Shown piece by piece: positions 53,234-64,000 of a stretch of 64,000 nt of DNA. The notes under the pieces are model-generated. The model saw nothing but the letters and a program-made list of their open reading frames with translations, searched no databases and was not told the origin of the DNA. Origin of the DNA: Quadrisphaera sp. RL12-1S (lineage in GTDB: Bacteria > Actinomycetota > Actinomycetes > Actinomycetales > Quadrisphaeraceae). The stretch spans positions 1 to 64,000 of the forward strand of contig NZ_JACNME010000003.1 in assembly GCF_014270065.1 (NCBI RefSeq), written 5' to 3'. The position numbers were made by a program, and so were the translations under genes. Each line of letters starts with the position of its first letter. Position 1 is the stretch's first letter.

Positions 53234-55120
53234 TCAGGCGAGGGGCTCTCGGTCGGCGGTCAGGGCGCGCGGGGGCGCCGCCAGGTGCGCGGCCAGCTGC
53301 GACGGCTCGAGGGCGCGCGACCACAGCCACCCCTGGCCCAGGCGGACGCCGAGGTCGAGCACCATCCGCGCCTGCGCCTCGTCCTCGATGCCCTCCGCCA
53401 CCACCTCCAGGTCCAGCGAGCGGGAGACGGCCACCACCGCGGCGAGCAGCGCTCGTGAGCGCTCGCTCGCGGCCGCGGCCACCACCAGGGACCGGTCCAC
53501 CTTGACGTACGTGACCGGCAGGCGGTCGAGGTAGCCCAACGAGGAGTAGCCGGTGCCGAAGTCGTCGATGGCGAGGCGGACACCGGCCTCCCGCAGCTCG
53601 CGCAGCGTGGGGGCGGCCGGGTCCTCGCGGGCCAGGAACACCGACTCGGTGACCTCCACGGTGAGCAGGTCGAGCGGCACCCCCGCCTGGGCCGCGGCGG
53701 CGCGCACGCCGTCGGCGTAGCCGTACCGGCGCAGCTCGTGCACGGAGGCGTTGACGGCCACCCGCAGGTGGCGCTCGACACCGCCCGCCGCCACGTGGGC
53801 GGCCAGGCCCTGGCGCAGGACGCTCTCGCCCAGCTGGTGCACCAGCCCGGCCGCCTCGGCCACGGGCACGTACTCCTCGGGCGAGACCACCCCGAGCACC
53901 GGGTCGTCCCAGCGGGAGAGCAGCTCGAAGCCGGTGGTGGTGCCGGTGGCGACGTCGACGACCGGCTGCAGGCCCACGGAGAGCCTGTCGGCCGCGAGCG
54001 CCTCGCGCAGGGCAGCGGTGACCTGGTGCTGGCGCCGGGTGCGCTCGACCAGGGCGGCGTCGTGGACGCCGATGCCACCGTCGCAGCGGGCCTTGGTGGC
54101 GCGCAGGGCGGCCGCGGCGTCGGACAGGACGGCGGCGGGGTCCAGGACGCCGGGGACGGCCTCGGCGACGCCGGCGCTGGCGCTGAGGGGCCGGTCGTCG
54201 GACAGCGAGGCCCGGCGGACGGCGGCGAGGGCCACCTCCGCCCGCGCGCGGCCGTCGGCGGCGGTGCCCGGGCCCCGCAGGAGGAACTGGTCGCCCCCGG
54301 TGCGGTGGACGGTCCAGTCCGCAGGGGTGGTCTCCAGCAGGACGCGGGCCACCGAGCGCAGCGCCGCGTCGCCGCAGGAGGAGCCGAACTGGGCGTTGTA
54401 CTCGTAGAAGGAGTCCAGGCCCAGCTTGACCACCACGGTGCGCTCGGCGGCGCCGTCGCGCTGGAGCACCTCGACGAGGTCGCGGCGGTTGGGCAGCCCG
54501 GTGAGGTCGTCGGTGAGCACCTGCCGGCGCAGGTCGCCCACGAGTCCCGCGCGCTGGCGGCGCAGCTGGGCCTCGCGGAGGGCACCGAGCGCGACCACGA
54601 GGCACACCAGCACGCCGCTCTCGAGGTCCAGGTAGGCGCCGCCCGGACCGGCGCTCAGGGCCACCACGGTGATGACACCGCCCACGAGCACGCCGCTGGT
54701 GAGGGCGCCGGAGCGCGCGGCGCGCTCCTCGGCGGGGCAGCCACCCGTTCCCCGGTGGGGGCGAGCCAGGGCGGTGAGCACGCCCAGGCACGCGAGGGCG
54801 CACAGCGCGAGGAGGGCGAGCGCGCCGAGCGCGGCGACCGCGGTGCTGGTGGTGCTCGCGCGGACCTGGTAGTGGACGAGCCAGGCGACAGCGGCCAGCG
54901 AGGCACCGGTCACGAGGGCGTCCAGCGCGGCGGTGCGGCGCTCGCCGGCCGCGAGCGCGCGCAGGACGCAGGCGCCGGCGAGCGGCGCGGCGAGCACGAC
55001 GACGGCGTCCACGGACGGCTGCGCACCGGGCGGCACGACCCACCAGCGGACCAGGAGGACGACGACGACGGCGACCGCGAGCAGCAGCCCGGACAGCCGC
55101 GGCAGGCGCCGCCAGCTCAC
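53234..55120 (-). CDS. Membrane GGDEF-EAL protein with degenerate GGDEF
   Basis: 628 residues: seven or so hydrophobic helices (residues 1-190), GGDEF domain (about 200-360), EAL domain (about 370-620). The cyclase loop reads TGGDQFLL in place of GGDEF/GGEEF, so cyclase activity is doubtful. The EAL domain retains FELLSRW, VAVNAS, VEVTES, IDDFGTGYSSLGYL, YVKVDRSLV, EVVAEGIED and GQGWLW, so c-di-GMP hydrolysis is likely. GTG 55120; a sigma-28-like promoter lies 29 bases upstream. Confidence 0.92.
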   Translation of the reverse strand: MSWRRLPRLSGLLLAVAVVVVLLVRWWVVPPGAQPSVDAVVVLAAPLAGACVLRALAAGERRTAALDALVTGASLAAVAWLVHYQVRASTTSTAVAALGALALLALCALACLGVLTALARPHRGTGGCPAEERAARSGALTSGVLVGGVITVVALSAGPGGAYLDLESGVLVCLVVALGALREAQLRRQRAGLVGDLRRQVLTDDLTGLPNRRDLVEVLQRDGAAERTVVVKLGLDSFYEYNAQFGSSCGDAALRSVARVLLETTPADWTVHRTGGDQFLLRGPGTAADGRARAEVALAAVRRASLSDDRPLSASAGVAEAVPGVLDPAAVLSDAAAALRATKARCDGGIGVHDAALVERTRRQHQVTAALREALAADRLSVGLQPVVDVATGTTTGFELLSRWDDPVLGVVSPEEYVPVAEAAGLVHQLGESVLRQGLAAHVAAGGVERHLRVAVNASVHELRRYGYADGVRAAAAQAGVPLDLLTVEVTESVFLAREDPAAPTLRELREAGVRLAIDDFGTGYSSLGYLDRLPVTYVKVDRSLVVAAAASERSRALLAAVVAVSRSLDLEVVAEGIEDEAQARMVLDLGVRLGQGWLWSRALEPSQLAAHLAAPPRALTADREPLA

Positions 55121-55149
55121 CGGGTCACCAGCCGCTCGCACCCTCGTGT

Positions 55150-55177
55150 GGTCGGTCCGCCGACGGGGGGACTTGAG
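55150..55177 (-). promoter_or_regulatory. Sigma-28 (FliA/WhiG)-like promoter of the GGDEF-EAL gene
   Basis: Minus strand CTCAAG (55177-55172), 15 bases, ACCGACC (55156-55150). Same elements and identical spacing as the promoter of the other GGDEF gene at 37377-37405. Confidence 0.5.
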
Positions 55178-55248
55178 CGCGCGACGGGCGTCCGGGCGAG
55201 CCCGAGCGGACGGCTCGGGACCCTGGTGGCGCGGCTCCAGCACCGTGC

Positions 55249-56778
55249 TCAGCCCGCGGCGACGCGCTCCAGCACCAGCTCGCGCACGCGGGCGGCGTCG
55301 GCCGACCCGCGGGTCGCCTTCATGACCGCACCGACGATCGCTCCCGCCGCCTGCACCTTCCCGTCGCGGATCTTGCCCGCGACGTCCGGGTTGGCGGCCA
55401 GCGCCTCGTCGACCGCCGCGAGCAGAGCGCCGTCGTCGGAGACCACGGCCAGGCCGCGCGCCTCGACCACCTGCTGCGGGTCGCCCTCGCCGTCGAGCAC
55501 GTGCTCGAGCACCCGGCGGGCCAGCGTGTCGTTGAGCTTGCCGCCGTCCACGAGCGCCTGCAGCTGCGCCACCTGGGCCGGGGTGACGGGAAGCTCCTCC
55601 AGGGCGGTGCCGCGGGTGTTGGCGGCGCGGCTGAGCTCGCCCGTCCACCACTTGCGGGCCGCTGCGGCGGGCGCGCCGTGCGCCACCGTGGCCTCGACGA
55701 GGTCGAGGGCCCCCGCGTTGAGCAGGTCGCGCATGTCGAGGTCGGTCAGGCCCCAGTCGGTCTGCAGGCGGCGGCGGCGCGCGGCGGGCGGCTCGGGCAG
55801 CGACGCGCGCAGCTCCTCCACCCAGGCCGGGTCCGGGGCCACCGGCACCAGGTCGGGCTCGGGGAAGTACCGGTAGTCCTCGGCGTCGGACTTCACGCGC
55901 CCGGAGGTGGTGAGGCCGGTGTCCTCGTGCCAGTGGCGGGTCTCCTGCAGCACCGCGCCGCCCGCGAGGAGCACCGCCGCCTGGCGGCCCACCTCGTAGC
56001 GCACCGCGCGCTCCACCGACCGCAGCGAGTTGACGTTCTTCGTCTCGGTGCGGGTGCCCAGGCGGGCCTCGGCCGAGTCGCGCAGCGAGAGGTTGACGTC
56101 GCAGCGCATGGAGCCCTGCTCCATCTTCACGTCGGAGACGTCCAGGCCGCGCAGCAGGTCGCGCAGGGTGGCGACGTACGCGCGGGCGACCTCCCCCACG
56201 CGCGCGCCGGCGCCGGTGATGGGGCGCGTGACGATCTCGATGAGCGGGATGCCGGCGCGGTTGTAGTCCACCAGCGAGTACTCGGCGCCGTGGATGCGCC
56301 CGGTGGCCCCGCCGACGTGGGAGGACTTGCCCGTGTCCTCCTCCATGTGGGCGCGCTCGATCTCCACCCGGTGCGTGAACGCCGGCAGCGAGCCGTCCTC
56401 GGAGGCGGGCACCTCGACGTCGAGCCAGCCGTCGAACGCGATCGGCTCGTCGTACTGGCTGGTCTGGAAGTTCTTGGGCATGTCCGGGTAGAAGTAGTTC
56501 TTCCGCGCGAACCGGCACTCGCTGGCGATGGAGCAGTTGAGCGCCAGGCCGATGCGGACGGCGGACTCCACCGCCTTGGCGTTGAGCACCGGCATCGAGC
56601 CCGGCAGGCCCAGGGACGTCGGGTCGACCTGGGTGTTCGGCTCCGCGCCGAACTCCGTGGGCGCCCCGCTGAACATCTTCGTGGCGGTGTTCAGCTCGAC
56701 GTGCACCTCGAGGCCCACCACGGGGTCGAAGCGGGCGACGGCGTCGTCGTAGGGGACCAGGTCGGCGCTGGTGCTCAT
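55249..56778 (-). CDS. gatB: Glu-tRNA(Gln) amidotransferase subunit B
   Basis: 509-residue tRNA-binding and Glu-activating subunit. It has [64 protein letters not shown] and a C-terminal YqeY-like helical tail. ATG 56778 overlaps the gatA stop (ATGA). Final gene of gatCAB. Confidence 0.97.
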   Translation of the reverse strand: MSTSADLVPYDDAVARFDPVVGLEVHVELNTATKMFSGAPTEFGAEPNTQVDPTSLGLPGSMPVLNAKAVESAVRIGLALNCSIASECRFARKNYFYPDMPKNFQTSQYDEPIAFDGWLDVEVPASEDGSLPAFTHRVEIERAHMEEDTGKSSHVGGATGRIHGAEYSLVDYNRAGIPLIEIVTRPITGAGARVGEVARAYVATLRDLLRGLDVSDVKMEQGSMRCDVNLSLRDSAEARLGTRTETKNVNSLRSVERAVRYEVGRQAAVLLAGGAVLQETRHWHEDTGLTTSGRVKSDAEDYRYFPEPDLVPVAPDPAWVEELRASLPEPPAARRRRLQTDWGLTDLDMRDLLNAGALDLVEATVAHGAPAAAARKWWTGELSRAANTRGTALEELPVTPAQVAQLQALVDGGKLNDTLARRVLEHVLDGEGDPQQVVEARGLAVVSDDGALLAAVDEALAANPDVAGKIRDGKVQAAGAIVGAVMKATRGSADAARVRELVLERVAAG

Positions 56779-58394
56779 GCGGAGGCTCCGGCGGTCGTCG
56801 CAGCAGGGGTGGCGGGCGTCCAGGCGGGGATGCGGTCGAGCAGCTTCCCGCCCCACGCGGCGTGCAGGCGCGCCTCCAGGGCGGCGCCCACGCGGTACAG
56901 CCGGGCGTCCTCGCGCACGGGGGCCAGCAGCTGCAGGCCGACCGGCAGGCCGTCCTCGGGGGCCAGCCCCACGGGCAGGCTCATGCCGGGGATGCCGGCG
57001 AGGTTGGCGGGGATCGTCGCGACGTCTCCGCGGTACATCGCCAGCGGGTCGTCGAGCTTCTCCCCCAGCCGGAACGCCGTGGTGGGTGCCGTCGGGCTGA
57101 CCAGGACGTCCACCTGGGAGAACGCGGCGGCGAAGTCCCGCTGGACGAGCGTGCGGACCTTCTGCGCGCTGCCGTAGTAGGCGTCGTAGTAGCCGCTGGA
57201 GAGGGCGTAGGTGCCCAGGATGATGCGGCGCTTGGCCTCGGCGCCGAAGCCCTTGGCGCGGGTGGCGGCCATGACCTGCTCCGCGGTGACCTCGGAGGGG
57301 TCCACGCCCTCCGGCAGCACCCGCAGCCCGAAGCGCATCCCGTCGTAGCGGGCCAGGTTGCTGCTCGCCTCGCTCGGGAGGATGAGGTAGTAGGCGCCCA
57401 GCGCGTGCTCGAGGTTGGGGCAGCTCACCTCGACCACGTCGGCGCCCGCGGCGCGCAGCTGGTCGAGCGCCTCGGAGAAGCGCTGGAGCACCCCGGGCTG
57501 GAAGCCCTCCGCGTGTCCCGTGCCGCCCAGCTCGGACACCACGCCCACCCGCACGCCGCGCAGGTCGCCCCGGGCGCCCTCCTGGGCCGCCGCGACGACG
57601 GCGGGGACGGGGTCGGTCAGGGAGGTGGAGTCGCGCGGGTCGTGTCCGCCCATCACCTCGTGCAGCAGCGCCGTGTCGAGCACGGTGCGGGCGCACGGGC
57701 CGCCCTGGTCGAGGCTGCTGGCCAGGGCGATGAGGCCGTAGCGGGAGACGCCGCCGTAGGTCGGCTTCACCCCGACCGTCCCGGTCACGGAGGCCGGCTG
57801 GCGGATGGAGCCGCCGGTGTCCGTGCCGGTGGCCAGCGGCGCCTCGAAGGCCGCCAGCGCGGCGGCGGAGCCGCCGCCGGAGCCACCGGGGATCCGGTCA
57901 GCGGCCCACGGGTTGCGGGTGGGCCCGAAGGCGGAGTGCTCGGTGCTGGACCCCATGGCGAACTCGTCCATGTTGGTCTTGCCGAGCGTGACCAAGCCGG
58001 CGGCTCGCATCTTCTCGACCACGGTCGCGTCGTACGGGGGCACCCAGCCCTCGAGCATGCGGGAGCCCGCGGTGCTCGGCATGCCCCGGGTGACCATGAC
58101 GTCCTTGACGGCCACGGGGACACCGGCCAGCGGGTGCAGCTCGTCGCCGCGGGCGCGGGCGGAGTCCAGCTCCGCGGCGCGGGCCAGCGCACCCTCGCGG
58201 TCCACGTGCAGGAAGGCGTGGACGCCGGACTCGGCGGGCCCGTCGACCTCCGCGATCCGGTCCAGGTGGGCCCGGGTGAGCTCGACGGCGGACACCTCGC
58301 GTGCTGCGAGGGCGGCCGCCATGGCCGAGGCGTCCAGGCGGGTCAGCTCGGACGCGCTGCCGCTCGTGCTGCCGGTGGTGCTGCCGGTGGTCAT
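56775..58394 (-). CDS. gatA: Glu-tRNA(Gln) amidotransferase subunit A
   Basis: 539-residue amidase that releases ammonia from glutamine for Glu-tRNA(Gln) amidation. The Ser-cisSer-Lys triad lies in [22 protein letters not shown] and [11 protein letters not shown]. The N-terminus begins with a Thr/Gly/Ser tandem stretch ([14 protein letters not shown]). ATG 58394 overlaps gatC (ATGA). Confidence 0.97.
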   Translation of the reverse strand: MTTGSTTGSTSGSASELTRLDASAMAAALAAREVSAVELTRAHLDRIAEVDGPAESGVHAFLHVDREGALARAAELDSARARGDELHPLAGVPVAVKDVMVTRGMPSTAGSRMLEGWVPPYDATVVEKMRAAGLVTLGKTNMDEFAMGSSTEHSAFGPTRNPWAADRIPGGSGGGSAAALAAFEAPLATGTDTGGSIRQPASVTGTVGVKPTYGGVSRYGLIALASSLDQGGPCARTVLDTALLHEVMGGHDPRDSTSLTDPVPAVVAAAQEGARGDLRGVRVGVVSELGGTGHAEGFQPGVLQRFSEALDQLRAAGADVVEVSCPNLEHALGAYYLILPSEASSNLARYDGMRFGLRVLPEGVDPSEVTAEQVMAATRAKGFGAEAKRRIILGTYALSSGYYDAYYGSAQKVRTLVQRDFAAAFSQVDVLVSPTAPTTAFRLGEKLDDPLAMYRGDVATIPANLAGIPGMSLPVGLAPEDGLPVGLQLLAPVREDARLYRVGAALEARLHAAWGGKLLDRIPAWTPATPAATTAGASA

Positions 58395-58711
58395 GCGTCC
58401 TCCCCGAGGATGCGCGGCACGCGGAACTTGTCGTCCTCGGCCTCCGGCGCCGCGGCGAGGGCGTCGGCGGCGGTCAGCACGCCCGCGACCACGTCGGGCC
58501 GGGTCACGTTGGTCAGCGGCACCGGGTGGCTCGTGGCCGGCACCGGCTCGCCCGTGGCGCGCTCGGCGGCGGCGACAGCACCGGTGACCGAGGCGACCGC
58601 GTCGACGATGGCGGTCAGCTGGTCGCTGAGGTGGTCGAGCTCGGCATCGGGCATGTCGATGCGGGCCAGCCGCGCGAGGTGCGCGACCTCCTCGCGGGGC
58701 AGGGCGGGCAT
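58391..58711 (-). CDS. gatC: Glu-tRNA(Gln) amidotransferase subunit C
   Basis: 106-residue linker subunit: [32 protein letters not shown] and the C-terminal [12 protein letters not shown] 58711 has TAGACT (58720-58725) 8 bases upstream, so gatCAB is a leaderless, fully overlapping operon. The 58712-58847 gap upstream holds this promoter and no other feature. Confidence 0.96.
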   Translation of the reverse strand: MPALPREEVAHLARLARIDMPDAELDHLSDQLTAIVDAVASVTGAVAAAERATGEPVPATSHPVPLTNVTRPDVVAGVLTAADALAAAPEAEDDKFRVPRILGEDA

Positions 58712-58847
58712 GGGAGCCGAGTCTAGGAGGGTCGGCCGCGGCTGGTCGTCGGCCCCGGTCGCCAGGTACCGCCCCCCTGCCGCGACGGTCGAGGGAGCCG
58801 CGCACGCGTGGCCGCGCGCAGCGTCCTCGACCGCCGCGGAGCAGCGG

Positions 58848-59768
58848 TCAGGACTGCTGGTCGCTCGCCTGCTCAGCGGGCTGCTCAGCGGGCTGCTCAG
58901 CGGGCTGCTCGGCGGGCTGCTCAGCGGGAGGGGTCGTGACCTGCTCGGGCTGGTCGGCGTCGGGGACGCCCGCGGTGGCGATGCCCTCGGGGGCCTCGGG
59001 GGCGGCGGTCACGTCGGTGGCGGTGACGGAGGTGGCGCGGGGACGGCGCGTGCGAGGGGTGGTGGCGCGCGGCGTTCCGGTGCCGGCGGCCCGGCGGGTC
59101 CTGGTGGTCCGCGGCGGGGTGTCCGCGGCCTCCCCCTCAGGGGTGTCGACGACGACGCCGGGCTCGGCCGCCCCGGTGGAGCCGCTCGCCGACGCGGTGG
59201 TGCGCCGGGTCCGGGTGCCGGTGGCGCGCGGGGCGCGGGGCGTCGTGGTGCGGGTTCGCCGCGCCGGGGCGGGCGCCTCGCTCGCAGCGGCCGGCTCGGC
59301 CGTCGGCTCCGGGGTCGGCTCCGGGGTCGGCTCGGCGGTGGCGGTCTCGGCGGCGGCCTCGGCCGGGGTACCCGCGTCCGCGGCGGTCGCGGCGTCGGCG
59401 GCGCCCTGGCGCCGGGCGGCCTTGCGGGCCAGCTGCTCGTGCTCGCGGCGCGCCTCGTCCGCCGCCACGTCGGCGGAGTGCGCGGCCTTGTCGGCCTTCT
59501 TCGCCTTGCCCCGCAGGTCCTCCAGGGACGCCTTGGCCTTCACCAGCGCCTTCTCGGCGGCGGCGAGGGACGCACGGGCCTCCTTGCGTGCGGTCTTCGC
59601 CGCGGCGACGGCCGCAGCGGCCTCGTCGCGGCGGCGCGCGGTCTCCTCGCGCCGGGTGGCGGACTCGTCCTTGGCGGCGGTGGCGCTGTCCAGGGACGCC
59701 TGCGCTGCGCGCAGCCGGTCCGCCAGGCTCACCGACGGGCTCTTGCCCTTGCTCTTCTTCTTGGCCAT
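58848..59768 (-). CDS. Coiled-coil, Ala/Pro/Thr/Arg-rich protein with PAEQ repeat tail
   Basis: 306 residues, no recognised family. A basic start (MAKKKSKGKS) is followed by an Ala/Glu/Arg/Lys coiled coil (about residues 15-125), a long disordered stretch with TPEP and RTRR(T/A) repeats, and five PAEQ repeats encoded by near-identical 12-mers (58860-58925). Positive patches suggest nucleic-acid or cell-wall polymer contact. 12 bases downstream of the pentapeptide gene, same strand. The DNA repeat could slip. Confidence 0.8.
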   Translation of the reverse strand: MAKKKSKGKSPSVSLADRLRAAQASLDSATAAKDESATRREETARRRDEAAAAVAAAKTARKEARASLAAAEKALVKAKASLEDLRGKAKKADKAAHSADVAADEARREHEQLARKAARRQGAADAATAADAGTPAEAAAETATAEPTPEPTPEPTAEPAAASEAPAPARRTRTTTPRAPRATGTRTRRTTASASGSTGAAEPGVVVDTPEGEAADTPPRTTRTRRAAGTGTPRATTPRTRRPRATSVTATDVTAAPEAPEGIATAGVPDADQPEQVTTPPAEQPAEQPAEQPAEQPAEQASDQQS

Positions 59769-59779
59769 GGACGTACGTC

Positions 59780-63753
<3,974 letters not shown>

Positions 63754-63774
63754 GCCTCCACCCTGCCGGGTGGG

Positions 63775-64000
63775 TCAGGCCTCGGCGAGCACCTCGCCCA
63801 GCGCGTCGGCGGTGGCCCGCAGCCGTCCCAGCGCCGCGGCGGCGGCCGCGGGCGACAGGGCCGCGAGCCCCGTCGACGTCGTCACCACCACCTGGCCCAG
63901 CTGGGCCGCGGGCAGGCCGAGGTGGTCCCAGGGCGTGCGCACCGCGCTGATCAGCGCGGACACCTCCGGCAGGGCGGCACCGCCCGCGAGCGCCGGCACG
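63775..64000 (-). CDS. MetE-like (cobalamin-independent methionine synthase family) protein, C-terminal end
   Basis: The last ~74 codons of a gene entering from the right. The terminal residues (TPWDHLGLPAAQLGQVVVTTSTGLAALSPAAA) fit the end of the single-domain MetE/UROD-fold protein that precedes ligA in Actinobacteria. The metal-binding residues lie outside the window, so the call depends on position and the tail. Confidence 0.65.
   Translation of the reverse strand, partial: VPALAGGAALPEVSALISAVRTPWDHLGLPAAQLGQVVVTTSTGLAALSPAAAAAALGRLRATADALGEVLAEA

Noticed and set aside
58860-58925. Regular 12-base repeats resembling a CRISPR array
   Set aside because: They are in frame, encode PAEQ repeats and lack spacers.

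Overview
The window is chromosomal core DNA of a very high-GC actinobacterium. The order coaD - DUF177 - rpmF - rnc - mutM - acyP - smc, an F420 gene (cofC), and near-universal GTG/ATG starts preceded by TANNNT -10 boxes all point to Actinomycetes. The overall flavour (two diguanylate-cyclase-type genes with sigma-28-like promoters, extreme GC) fits a motile Kineosporiaceae-like genus such as Kineococcus, Quadrisphaera or Pseudokineococcus; the genus is an inference. No prophage, insertion sequence, rRNA operon or CRISPR array was found, and no gene-free stretch exceeds 300 bases.

Layout. 0-10 kb: smc (cut by the left edge), two small orphan genes, then the minus-strand block acyP-mutM-rnc-rpmF-DUF177, coaD, rsmD with an MFS transporter inserted before recG, and divergent rpmB. 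10-15.8 kb: nucleotidyltransferase, thiL, a stand-alone Lrp-type RAM domain, a DUF3515 lipoprotein, ddl and a trans-sulfuration enzyme. 15.7-21.9 kb: a tightly overlapping operon (response regulator, polysaccharide deacetylase, two paralogous DMT transporters, GT28 glycosyltransferase) with a divergent histidine kinase, probably an envelope-glycolipid system. 22-26 kb: gpsA-plsC, cofC, murA. 26-51 kb: branched-chain amino-acid genes interleaved with others: leuCD with a divergent IclR regulator, cimA, ilvE, leuB, ilvBNC with a leader-peptide attenuator, and ilvD. The same stretch holds an operon of FAH hydrolase, gltX, CPBP protease, tRNA-Gln and tRNA-Glu, plus rnhA, an ECF sigma/anti-sigma pair, an ABC exporter and DUF2252. 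51-64 kb: 2-hydroxyacid dehydrogenase, a PQQ-type sugar dehydrogenase lipoprotein, a GGDEF-EAL protein, gatCAB, a coiled-coil Ala/Pro-rich protein, a Cys-rich pentapeptide-repeat protein, ligA, a CPBP protease and the end of a MetE-like gene (cut by the right edge).

How the genes work together. gltX, the two tRNAs it serves and gatCAB together make Glu-tRNA(Glu) and Gln-tRNA(Gln) by the indirect route. leuBCD, cimA, ilvBNCD and ilvE cover most of the leucine/isoleucine/valine pathway. Regulation is visible as attenuation at ilvB, an IclR-type operator at leuC, and a shared CTACG-N4-CGTAG inverted repeat at ilvD and ilvE.

The least explained structure is a set of intergenic repeat elements. 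A 24-bp perfect hairpin lies at 10.6 kb. Two 95% identical ~110-bp hairpin elements flank a lone DUF559 endonuclease-like gene at 32.7-34.0 kb. Two inverted ~56-bp elements built from CCGTGATCATGG units bracket the ECF sigma/anti-sigma operon at 40.0-41.5 kb. Another multi-unit hairpin lies at 45.3 kb. The two bracketed examples look like gene cassettes bounded by the elements and are the best candidates for something undescribed.
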